The notes beneath the pieces were generated by a model, which did not search any database, had not been told where the DNA came from, and saw nothing but the letters and a program-made list of their open reading frames with translations. Positions 44,764 through 56,337 of a stretch of 64,000 nt of DNA are shown here, in pieces. Numbering within the stretch: the stretch's first letter is position 1; each line of letters opens with the position of its first letter. Source of the DNA: Diphasiastrum complanatum (Eukaryota > Streptophyta > Lycopodiopsida > Lycopodiales > Lycopodiaceae); NCBI GenBank assembly GCA_029204225.1, contig CM055104.1:45327835-45391834 (forward strand), written 5' to 3'. Position numbers and translations under genes: made by a program.

Positions 44764-45776
44764 AATTACATGGTGGCCCCAGATGAGTATTTGCGATTCT
44801 TGATAATGTGGTCACCGTGGTTGACTTAAAGACTAAATCTTTACGAACAATAAGATATTTTGTGAAAAGTCACTCTGTTTCTAGTGCATGTATTCGAGGA
44901 GAACCACGTGGGGCTATGGAAAAGTTGGTGTTTGCTGACTTTCCCAACTCACTCGGTGTAGCTTTCATCCAAGAGAAATCCACACCCTCTTGGAATGTAT
45001 TCTCAGAATCATTGTCCACGGCATGTGCTGCCATTGCCGATTTGTATGTCACCGATGAGGGTTGGTTCATGACACTTTCCATTACAGAGCATTTCCCTTC
45101 GTTCTTTATAGCAACAGCCAAGAAGGGTTTCACCCTACAACAATGCTTGAATGTTGTTGTTGAGAATCAGTACATTGGTCCAGCCCCATTTAAGAAGGTG
45201 TGATCTCTTAAACTATTGGTTTATTAGCCATTATGCAAATTTCATTGCTGCATATATAGCCTACACTAATCCTTTTGTGTCATGCAAATATCATCGCTTG
45301 TGTTGTCACTCTTTTACTGTAGCGGATATTCCCAACCCAAACTTTATAGTAAAAGGGCCAAAAAGGATTTCAAGGACGGTATTCTTGAACCAAGAGAAAA
45401 TTTTATTATCGACACTCCTGATACATCTAGTGCAATAGGTGACAATTTTTGTAGGGGTGGCATAGAGAGGTTTTCCGAATTCTAAAGGTACTTTGTCAAC
45501 ATTTCAATAGTTCATAAATGGCAGTATAACTTCAAGACATTGTACACTTTGCTATGGAAAAAGTGTTTAACTCGGTCATGTACTATGCATGCATTGTAGA
45601 TATATCATACATCTCTTCACAGACGAGGATGATGGGATTATTGACGTGTTTGCGATACTGGCAATATGGGAGTTGAGGTACTTTGGTCAAACAGGCATTG
45701 CGTGTGCCTGGAGACAGACAAGGAGATGTATGACTATTTCCTCTCCAAGATTGAAGAGGGCTGCAAGGCAAATTTA
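44764..45776 (+). pseudogene. Methyltransferase-like gene remnant with introns
   Basis: A first exon (44764-45197, after TCTGCAG, before GTGTGA) reads VFADFPNSLG, then SWNVFSESLSTA, VTDEGWFMTLS and KKGFTLQQCLNVVVENQ. This resembles motif IV (the [DNS]PP[YFW]-type site, here DFPN) and following strands of amino-DNA methyltransferases. A middle piece from 45323 reads NFCRGGIERFSEF. The last piece (from about 45623) has DDGIIDVFA, then after a frameshift TGNMGVEVLWSNRHCVCLE and TDKEM, very like motif I of SAM-binding domains (D.FAG.G......R.cv..E.D). Motif IV before motif I is the beta-class order. A stop near 44787 and the frameshift at about 45657 break it. Confidence 0.45.
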
Positions 45777-45829
45777 AATTCAAACATTTAAGTTCAGAGC
45801 ACTTCATGTATTTTGTTGGCTATTCTTAG

Positions 45830-47210
45830 GTAATTAACGTGCACATGAATGACAAAGAATACACGAAGATTCAGAGACTAGCATCATTTATTTGTGATTT
45901 AAACTTTTCTTATACAATAGAAAAGTAGAGTTGTTGCTAAACCTCCGACTAATATGGTCAAGGATTCTACTAGAAAGAAGCGTAGAACTTTAAAGGCAAC
46001 TATTTGACTTTACTTTTCATAGGATATTCTATGTTGTTGATGCTATTTAATGTGGCACATAAAACTTCTATTTTTTGGAAGTATACTTGCGTATAACAAG
46101 TTATTTGTGCACTCTACTATCATTGTTTAGAAATGTACTTGTCTCTAATATGTTTTTTTATGCACCCTACTATAATTGGTTGGAAATATACTCGTATATA
46201 ACACATCCTTGCTCTTTCACGTGTCAGAAGTGATTGAGATCAAGTTAAGCAAATGGCCACCCCATTCACCATCTTTTGCAAGTAGTGTCGAGGCTCACTA
46301 ATGTTTTTCCCTTGCAAAGCCCGTCAATCAGAGAAACATTTATATATATGGTGGATAATGAGTACAGACGTTCCTAGGACTTGTTAAAAATATATAATGG
46401 ATTCCAGAATTATGAGTTAAAAGTAAACATAACACTTGGCTAATACTTTTGTTGAACTAGTCAATAATTGATACTTTTGTTATGCTTACAACAGTATAGT
46501 AACAAAAACCCTTGGAAAGATAGAACTGCATAAGTGTACGAGGAAAATATAATGTGTTGGAATGTGGTCTTATGGATATAAAGGTTTTAACATGCATATC
46601 TTGGAGTCTAAACGTTGAACATGGATCTCCAGGCTGGTAGAAAGGATCAACATGGTAAAAGTTATGGAAAGGGCTCAAGACCTTTGAGATTTTGTAAGAT
46701 GTGGCTATGTGAAAGCGATATAACTAATCTGCAAGCCATAACAAAAAAATTCCATTTACCAAGCTGAGAGAAATTATGTAATCAACATCAAAGATACTTG
46801 CCCTATGGCACTCACATCGAGTGTATATTAACTCCAATTAATACACTTATGTTCTAAGACTAACTAGTGAAACTTTTATCTAAATCTTGGACATCATGAA
46901 GTTGCATGTCAAATATGAAACCTTTAGAATATGAATAGTAAGCACCCAAACCTTCTCAATTTTGCAAAGCTTAACAATTCCTTTAAAAAAATTTGTGCAT
47001 TTTAATCATTATATTGGACAATTTAGGAAGGTGGAGAGCATTATTCCACTTGTAGTTTGTGTAATGTGAAAATGCCACTAGGATGCCACCTAAAGAGCTC
47101 TCTTGCTTATTTAAGAGACTCCCTCTTTGAGAAGAGGAGCTTTTTATGTACCTACTCCATGTCCAAATGAGGAGAGCCTCCACGAGTTTTGGTGCATCCT
47201 TTGAGCTCCT
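45830..47210. other. Non-coding stretch
   Basis: AT-rich, no recognised gene. It may include the missing interior or 3' LTR of Copia K, but no LTR partner was matched. Confidence 0.3.
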
Positions 47211-47389
47211 TGATCATGCTTGTTTCTTGAGTGATGCATTCATGATCTTGCCCTTCCATCCTTTGTGTGTGGTGGTTTTTGATCTGGGCATTTTAATAAA
47301 CAAGAAGCATCCAATAAATGCCCAAACGAGCCTAGTAACAGGCATAACAATTCTATAAACAAGAAAGAAGAAGCCAACAGATTCTCTGA

Positions 47390-48141
47390 AGAAGGGAATC
47401 TGCCAACGACAATGGAAGCACTTGAGGTTTGATCTATCTTTCTTTTTTCCATTTGAAGAAGCCTCCCCTTGATGTTTCCCTTTAGACCATTTTCTTTTGC
47501 TTTTTCCCTTGATGAACATAGCCTTCTCTCTAACTTGAGATGTTGATGAAGATCCACATCTTGCTTGAAGTCTATATTCTTCATTGATCAAGATCTCTTG
47601 AAGACCCATCAAACTTGGCAAAGTTCTTTGAATAGCAAGACTTTGTACAATGGTAGCATGAGCATCCAACAATCCATTAAGAATAACTTGAACAAGCTAG
47701 ACTCCTTACTTAATGCTCTCATCAATGCAAGTCAACTCGTCATTCAAAGCTTTCACTCTCAAAAGAAAAGTATTTGGACTTTCTTTACTCTTTTGCAAAC
47801 AAGAAAGGATTCGCTTTCTTAGATTCAACACTCTAGAAGTAGACTTTGGACTCATAAAGCTTCTTCAAATCTTCCCAAGCCTCACTTGATGAAGTACACT
47901 TTCCAACTTCCTTGAGAAGCTCATTGGTAACATTCATCTTTATCATGTGTAGAACCTTTTTGGCCCTCTTGTCATACCTCACTTGATCTTGTTGTGTTGC
48001 TAGCCTCTTCTACAAACCTACAACAATGTCCAAAACATCATTCATCTCAAGAAGTGATTTCATCCTCACTTTCCACAATGAATAGTCACTTGAGGTAAGC
48101 CTATCATTGGCTTCCAACATGACTCCACCTGATGTAGCCAT
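47390..48141 (-). pseudogene. Copia element K, Gag
   Basis: Starts at 48141 on the minus strand (MATSGGVMLEANDRLTSS). Copia Gag landmarks follow: YSLWKVRMKSLLEMNDV (DUF4219-like), YDKRAKKVLHMIKM, SSEAWEDLKKLYESK (UBN2), LPSLMGLQEILINEE and a lysine-rich stretch before KCFHCRW, where the zinc knuckle starts but is cut off near 47400. Stops occur at about 48018 and 47850-47690, with at least one frameshift. The 600-base leader before it ends at a primer-binding site (48741). Confidence 0.8.
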
Positions 48142-48729
48142 GTAGCAATGACCCGATCCTCTCTTTCAACCTTTTTCAATGCACAAAGCACTCCTTTGAA
48201 CAACAACAAATGTCTTCAAAAGGAAATCACAAAGATATGAAACATCTCAATTCTCTTCTAGCACTTATACCAAGCAAATCAATGCATAGAATAATGAAAT
48301 CTTGATCAACCTATGATCTATCCTCAATATAATGACTCTTGTCACTTTCTAAGATTGAAACATAATCAAATGAAGTTCAATAACCTCACATTCTAGAGAT
48401 CCCATTAAAATTAGAGTTTTGACAAAATCACAAAAAAATTGATTATTTCAAAATCTACATGCAAATGCCTAAAACTTGATATGCAATCTTGTAGCCACCA
48501 CTTAGGCTTTCCCAATGCTCTAAAAATTGGCCATTTCCAATAAGTAATATGTGAAATCAGAATTGATCAATATCATAACCCTAAATAGAGTTTTGATCTA
48601 CAAAAGATCCAATCTACATATGTAAGAAACTCGATTTTGGTGTAGAATTCAATCTAGCATGCTCTAACATTGATATCTTCTCCAAATCATTAATAGATGT
48701 GAATGCTTCCTTCGCAACCTGAAACACAA
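48142..48729 (-). other. Leader of Copia element K
   Basis: Non-coding DNA between the minus-strand primer-binding site and the Gag start; longer than the roughly 100-base leader of element E, so it may hold an insertion. Confidence 0.4.
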
Positions 48730-48741
48730 GCTCTGATACCA
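48730..48741 (-). other. Primer-binding site of Copia element K
   Basis: Reverse complement of TGGTATCAGAGC, directly abutting the CA end of the LTR on its right. Confidence 0.9.
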
Positions 48742-49317
48742 TGTGAAAGATTTCAGAACAATTAAGATCTAAATATATAAAATGATCCTGGGTTAGAAAG
48801 ACAACAACTTACCAATCTTGCCAATGTACAAAAATCAACATCTACTCTAAGAATGAGATGCAAACTCTAATAGATTTTGATCAAACATGAACCAAAACAT
48901 AAAATAATATTTTCTTTTGTACAATAACAGTAAGCTACTATAATTCACACGTGTGGATTTGAGAATAGCATTTAATGAACATTCTACACATAGAATTGCA
49001 AGATATTACAAGTATAGTGCACCAATGGATAGTAGAACCCAAGAGAACCATGTCTAATAATGAATGAGATAAGAGAGAGAGAGAGAGAGGGTGATCCCTC
49101 TTCTGACTAGATTCAACGTTTCTGCTACTCAAATTGAATCCCTCCAAAACTCGTGTTTGACACTTTCTCACACTTTCCAAAAGTGTTTATTCAAATGCTT
49201 TTAGACTGATTAGTCAAACTCTAAATCTAATATGAAATTGGCCTCAAATGCCATATAAACAACTTGTAGCAATTTTGTCTAAATTAGTTGAAATCTCGCA
49301 CACCGCCCTCATCAACA
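48742..49317 (-). repeat. 5' LTR of Copia element K
   Basis: On the minus strand it begins TGTTGATGAGGGCGG, carries a TATA-like GTTTATATGG (about 49249-49258) and a CT-rich leader (the GA run at 49072-49089), and ends TTTCACA next to the primer site. 576 bp. The outer edge is judged from the TG only. Confidence 0.6.
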
Positions 49318-50152
49318 AACCCTGACACAATGTTTGTAAAGATCTTCACAGACAACTCCCTGTTGTCCACTGATGTCTCATAGGGACATAATGAAAACAT
49401 GCAAATGTTGCATTTACTGCAGACCCCAAACAAGTATTTTTTTGCATGGTATTCTGAATTAGGAAGCTTTGTAGATAAAAGTGATTCCCACATGTTGCTA
49501 ATGCTTGGGACAAATAGATTGGTTTTCCTTGCAAATATCCGATTCCTAAATTTTGTAGCAGATGGAACATGCATAGGCATGTTCCTTTCCATGATGACCA
49601 AACGTGTTTTGTCTCATATGATTAAATGCCTCCTTCGAATATATCATTTGCATATGGTACACATAGCAACAAGTATACCGCCCCTTCAATTTTCAGACAA
49701 AATAAGGTTTCAATGCCTCAAAGCATCTAAGAGATATCTGCACTTCTGGGTGAGCCCTTTTGAATCTTTGATATAGCTCGATCTGTGGCCTAAAAACCTT
49801 ATAGCCTACAAAAAAACATAATAATATGCCTAAAAATTATCACTCAAGTTGATCCAAGCTGAATTGAACATTAAATCAACCTTAATATGTGTGTAAAATT
49901 CATAGCCATATGACTCAAACGAGAGAAAGTGAGAAAAGAAAACATGAAGAGTGTTAGTCAAATTTTTCGAACCATACAGCTGTATCTTATTCTAGAATAT
50001 CACAACAATGCTCCCTCCCCAATGGCATGGCCTTCCTTGTGGATGTCTCAAGTCCAACAAAGAACCGTTTATGATACCATGCCTTCAACAGGGAAAAAAC
50101 AAGGGCTACACCCCTTTCTAGAATTGGGAACGTTGACTATCTTTAACTCTAT

Positions 50153-50156
<4 letters not shown>
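49318..50156. other. Non-coding stretch
   Basis: Overlapping open frames on both strands at 49284-49776; neither shows a clear family signature. Confidence 0.3.

Positions 50157-50233
<77 letters not shown>
50157..50233 (+). repeat. (CT)n microsatellite, 77 bp
   Basis: Uninterrupted CT repeat followed by ATAAACGATACTCAATAAT, which also follows the next array. Confidence 0.97.
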
Positions 50234-50239
<6 letters not shown>

Positions 50240-50338
50240 GATACTCAATAATTGATGTGCTACACCCATAATTTAAATCTTTATTCAAAAGTCTTAGAAC
50301 AGTAGTCGAGCATTACCAACACTATGTTAGACTTGTTT

Positions 50339-51743
<1,405 letters not shown>

Positions 51744-52200
51744 CTACATGATCTCATAATCATGTATTCGCTCTCCAACTGTTGCTAATTGGTCACGAAT
51801 CTCTTTGATCTTCAATAGGTGATTGACAATAGTTGCACCATCATCCATCCCCAATGTATGCAACTTCGTCTTTAGAAGCAGTATTCGAGATGTGTTTGTC
51901 ATTTGAAACAATGTCTTCAATGTATCCCAAACTTCTTTTGGTCCTTTCAAATCTAAAATGTAGAAAATAACTGCATCTCTAGCTGATAAGTTGATTACAT
52001 TCTATGCTTTCCATTTTCTCCTATCAAATGCCCGTTGATCTTCTTCAATCACTAGCCTTGTCTCTTCACCTATCACAATCTCGCATAGCTCCTTTTTCAT
52101 CAAAATGTTCTTCAGTTTGAATTTTCAAATTGCATAGCTGTCGGCTCCTTCCAACTTGCTTGACTAATTGAGGACACTCTCGCTTAGAGTTGTCATTACT
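51744..52200 (-). pseudogene. Copia element L, Gag fragment
   Basis: Minus-strand reading: SKLEGADSYAI, KFKLKNILMKKELCEIV (DUF4219-like N-terminus), DQRAFDRRKWKA, LSARDAVIFYILDLKGPKEVWDTLKTLF (UBN2) and LLKIKEIRDQLATVGERI. The Copia Gag order is clear, with one frameshift near 52115 and a stop at about 52010. Everything after the Gag helical domain is missing. Confidence 0.8.
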
Positions 52201-52341
52201 GGATAGATGAGTCCAGATCGCAAGAATGGCTCAGTCTGAGAACACAACTTGTCTCTAAATTTAGCACACCACAAAACCATACAACCTTTGTTGTACACCT
52301 GATATCGATTATGACTCTTAGTCCTTGACTTGGTTGTTCTC

Positions 52342-52524
52342 GTTGATTCAATATGTACGGACACATGCAATATCGGTTCAGCGCGCAGGTGTACTACCAC
52401 TCGGGACCTTCTTGGACTCATGCATGTTGATCTGATATTAGTACGGATATGAGATATCGGTTCGACGCGCGAGTGTACAACTGCTCGAGATTTTCTTTAG
52501 CTCATGCACGTTGATCCAATATCA
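52342..52524 (+). repeat. Tandem duplication, 84 bp x 2 (leader of element L)
   Basis: TATCGGTTCAGCGCGCAGGT is echoed 84 bases later as TATCGGTTCGACGCGCGAGT, with GTTGATYNRATAT...GTACGG before, between and after. Confidence 0.8.
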
Positions 52525-53019
52525 GTACGGATCAAGATGAAAAGTAAAAGGAAGGTAAGAATTTTTAGAGAGAATATTCCAAATTTTGAGGTGTGTGATC
52601 GTTCAAAAGACAAATATCAGTAATGTGAAAAGTATGAAGCCTCATAAACTCTGAATAGCAATACTAGACACTATCTGGTGTGATCTACAGTTTTTCAAAC
52701 AGACAAATGAGAGATTTCTTGGCAAACCTCTCTCACAAATGGCACTTTTTACAAAAGCTAGAAAGTATTGTAAAAATCTCCCCACTCAATAGAGTTTCAA
52801 TCTGTCTGATGTTGCCCTAGCCTTTCTGATGCCTTTAAGACTGTGTCTTCATTCTTCACTGATAATTCTGAGTTCCAAAACCTGCAAAATACACCAAGGA
52901 AGTATCCTTCTAGTTGTTTTTGTCTCTTCAAGCTTTCACCTCCTGTGAAGGACTTTCTCACTTCATTGCGGAGCCTATGACAAGTTGTATCCACTAATCA
53001 GACATGCAGGACTATGACA

Positions 53020-53031
53020 GCTCTGATACCA
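53020..53031 (-). other. Primer-binding site of Copia element L
   Basis: Reverse complement of TGGTATCAGAGC, immediately beside the LTR end (TGATCA). Confidence 0.9.
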
Positions 53032-53300
53032 TGATCAGATAAGCAACATCAAGCATTTACCATAAGCAATTACCAAAGAAGACAGAAAAAAAATATGCAC
53101 TCTCGCTCAACACTCTAGTAACACACAAAATGTAAAATATACAAATAAATTCTGAAGCTTGATAGAGAGAGAAAACCCATTAATAGACTACTAGACTAGC
53201 CTACAACTAGTTACAACTGGTAACGGCTGTCAACAATAAGGTATATCGTGAACTGTAGCAATGAAGTATAACAATGGAGTTTATCATTGATTTCTAACAC
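53032..53300 (-). repeat. 5' LTR of Copia element L
   Basis: 269 bp. On the minus strand it starts TGTTAGAAATCAATGATAAA and ends CTTATCTGATCA before the primer site. Its outer edge (53300) coincides with the start of an open Gypsy frame, so L inserted into that older element. Confidence 0.8.
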
Positions 53301-54038
53301 GATGAGCTACCTGATGCATGTCTTTTTCAGATTGACGCTACACCTCTTTGGGCTAAGGAAATCACTCAGTTTCTTATAACTGGCAAACTAAATGAAGGAC
53401 TAAATCAAGTAGCCAACACCCTTTCAACTTATCGTCGCCAGTTATATAAAAGAGGTGCTGACGAAATAATACACCGATGCGGTTATGAATCTGATATACG
53501 ACCTATCATATTTCAAGCATTTGATAATCTCTTATGCCATTACCTTGTTGTACATAGAAAAAATACCCTGTACTATCCTCGATCTAATGGCCAAGCAGGA
53601 TCCACTAACAAGACCATCTGCAAAATTCTAACAAAGATAGTTGAGACAAGTATATCAGATTGGGAAACCAAGCTGTTCTCAGCTATCTGGGCATATTGTA
53701 CCACTCCCAAGAAGGTCACTGGATGGGTCACACCCGTCCACCTCATTTATGGTCAAGAGGCAGTAATGCATGTTGAATTTTTAGTTCCTTCCTTGCAAGT
53801 AATGCAAGCTTTCTCTACTGATGTATGTGAGAAAGTTGCGATCAAACAAGAGCTACAAAATAGACTACACACTGTAAAGGTTCCTATTAAAGATGATGAA
53901 AAATCCTTTGAGGACATCACTCTTTATAGGAGTCTTATTGGCTCACTTATTTGGTTAACAATGACTAGGCCTGATCTAAGCTTTTGTGTTCATAAGTTAA
54001 GTCAACACATGCAGGATCCAAAGTTATATCATTGAAGT
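53299..54038 (+). pseudogene. Chimeric open frame: Gypsy integrase region joined to Copia RNase H leader
   Basis: An uninterrupted frame of about 245 codons. The first part is Gypsy: DELPDACLFQIDATPLWAKE and YKRGADEIIHRC (linker and zinc region), then YYPRSNGQAGSTNK, ISDWETKLFSAIWAY and TPVHLIYGQEAV (integrase C-terminal core). The catalytic DDE centre between them is deleted. At about 53870-53890 it switches in frame to Copia: ITLYRSLIGSLIWLTMTRPD, SFCVHKLSQ, the block just before Copia RNase H. No start codon belongs to the whole frame; L's LTR lies directly upstream. Confidence 0.8.
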
Positions 54039-54045
54039 TGGCTAA

Positions 54046-54599
54046 AAGAGTCTTGAGGTATATATCTTCTACCTTGGATTATGGACTATACTATGGAGGA
54101 GAAGATCTGACTTTAATTGCTTTTAGATTCAGATTTTGCAGGAGACAGGTTGGATAGGAAATCCACAAGTGCTTACACTATATTTCTTGGAGGAAGTTTG
54201 GTTTCTTGGCTATCAAAGAAGCAGGCAACTATTTCCTTATCATCTTGTGAAGCTGAATACAAATCTCTAACAACCACAACAAAGGAGGTTTTATGTATCA
54301 AAAGGCTACTTTTGGAGCTTAAGTGTTATGCAGATGAAGATTTACCAATTATCAAGAATGATAACATTTCTGCTCAGGATCTTGCAAATAATCCAGTCTT
54401 TCATGCAAGGAGCAAGCATAATGAAGTGGCTCATCATTTTGTAAGAGAAAAAGTCATTGGAAGAGAGATCTCATTGGAGCATGTTTCATCTTCAGATTGT
54501 GTTGCAGATCTTCTCACCAAGCCTCTACTCAAGAATGTCTTTATAAAGATGAGGTCAAACCTTGGCCTAATTTCAAAATCTATGTTTATAGGAACATAA
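54046..54599 (+). pseudogene. Copia element Q, RNase H
   Basis: Copia RNase H landmarks in order: LDYGLYYGG, DSDFAGDRLDRKSTSAY (catalytic Asp and the DRKST box), FLGGSLVSWLSKKQ, SLSSCEAEYKSL, NPVFHARSKHNEVAHHFVRE and LLTKPL. It continues the chimeric frame after a shift at 54038 and ends with a stop just before a polypurine tract. Confidence 0.85.
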
Positions 54600-54603
54600 A
54601 TTT

Positions 54604-55352
54604 CAAGGAGTGTGAAGATTATTAAAATACTATCTTTCTATCTCAAGTTTGGGGTCATGTCCATGATGATTTCCACTAGATTTCATGTTGTACATATAAG
54701 GAATGTGAATTGAGCATATATCCTTCTAGTGTAGCTTGGATTTGAGTTAGATAGGTTCAATTATGATGACATGCAGATGTTTAGATAGCATGCAAAGTCT
54801 TATTGTATGCATGCAAGCCACATGCAATCAATACATGCAACATGCAAAAAGTAGTTTTTGTGATCTACACATGTCTAGGCAATTTTATGAGTTGACATGC
54901 AGTACATGCACCATACATGCATGTAGTTACACATGTGGATCTCTGGTATGTGAATTAGTTCAGTTAAGTGGACTTTCCATGCAACTCCACTGTAGGAATT
55001 TGAGTCTCTCTCATATAGGGAATGCTGGGCATGTTTTGCCACATTGTGAATATTGAGATTTTGATGTTTTGGACTCATTCTCTCTCTACTCGAGTTTTCT
55101 ACTATGTATGATTTTCTCTCTCTACCTGAGAGCAGCCTCTTTTTCCAATACTGAACACTTAGAATTATTTTTGACATTCATTTCTCATAGTGAAGAGTTA
55201 GATTTTTTCATCAGATGTATGCCATTGTGCTCTTGCCTTAGATTTTTCAAGCATACTGTTCTTTGATCAATCTTGTGCAATCACAACACCTTAGTAAGAT
55301 CCTGTAGGGTGTGTGGTGAAGTTCACATGTGCTAAAAACTTCAGCTGTTACA
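54604..55352 (+). repeat. 3' LTR of Copia element Q with polypurine tract
   Basis: CAAGGAG (54604-54610) precedes TGTGAAGATTATTAAAATAC. A TATA-like CATATAGGGAA lies at about 55012 and a CT-rich leader at 55075-55125; the chosen end TGTTACA at 55352 is tentative. U3 holds a dense cluster of CATGCA motifs (54769-54980). No 5' partner LTR was found in the window. Confidence 0.55.
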
Positions 55353-56330
55353 AAGCCATATAGTTCTGTACCTACACATTTCAATTCAAACTTATCAAAA
55401 CAAATTTTGGAAATGGAGACAGCTAGAGCTACCAGTATTATTATCTCAATTGAAGGTCACAATTACACCTGCAGTATTTTTAAATGATTGCTTATTATTA
55501 TCTTGTAGTATTTTTAAATGATTGCTTATTCTCCCACTATGAAAGCCTTACAAAGAAAAAGACCAAAGCATGTTCCATTCTCTTGTTTACATGTTGATGA
55601 GTCAACTAAACCTTTCATGGTAGAATTTTAGCTTGCTATACCGAACACAATGTATCAATAATGGCAAGGACAATGGACCAATATGTAGAACTTGTTAGAT
55701 GTAGCAGAACATATTCGACTTACCAAGAAATGCACCAACAAATACATCATCCCAATGATGCCAATAATCATCCACATGAGAAATTCCAACCAAAGTTGCC
55801 ATCAGAATGGGTAACAACACAAAAGCAAGTATCCGTGTGTGTGATTTAGGATTACAGCTAGAAGTTGGTCCCAATCCCCAAATTCATGCTTTTTTCAGAA
55901 CATCATGTCACCCCAAATGCTATAAAAGTTATGCTTGGAATAATCTGAACATAATACACATTAAATGTTGGCACTGAACCACATTTCAAACATATCTGCT
56001 ACCACATACTTGTTCTGGCTTAGTGTTTTGCTGTTTTGAAGCTATTGTAGAATCTAGGGACATAATAATTATTAGATGACCCATACATCACTCAAAAAAT
56101 GCAAGTGATATGTCAAGAACCCAAGGCCACAAATTTATATTATCCAAATAACATATACAGTAATACACACTCTACCACGAGAAAGGAACCTTATTAGGTC
56201 ATATATTGTAAGAAGCCATCAGAAATTATCATAAAATACAATACATGGTTTTGTTGGACTTTCCTTCTATTCTGGATGACACTGGTTTTGTGGTGGGTAT
56301 CATGTGCATATCCGACATACACACATTTAC
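55353..56330. other. Non-coding stretch
   Basis: No gene recognised. A small duplication (TTTTTAAATGATTGCTTATT at about 55477 and 55510) is present. Confidence 0.3.
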
Positions 56331-56337
56331 CAGATTT

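Noticed and set aside
49284-49780. Minus-strand frame with a hint of a PPR motif (CSKCNICM...IVSGFVDEG)
   Set aside because: Only one vague 35-residue resemblance, in broken frames; insufficient for a call.
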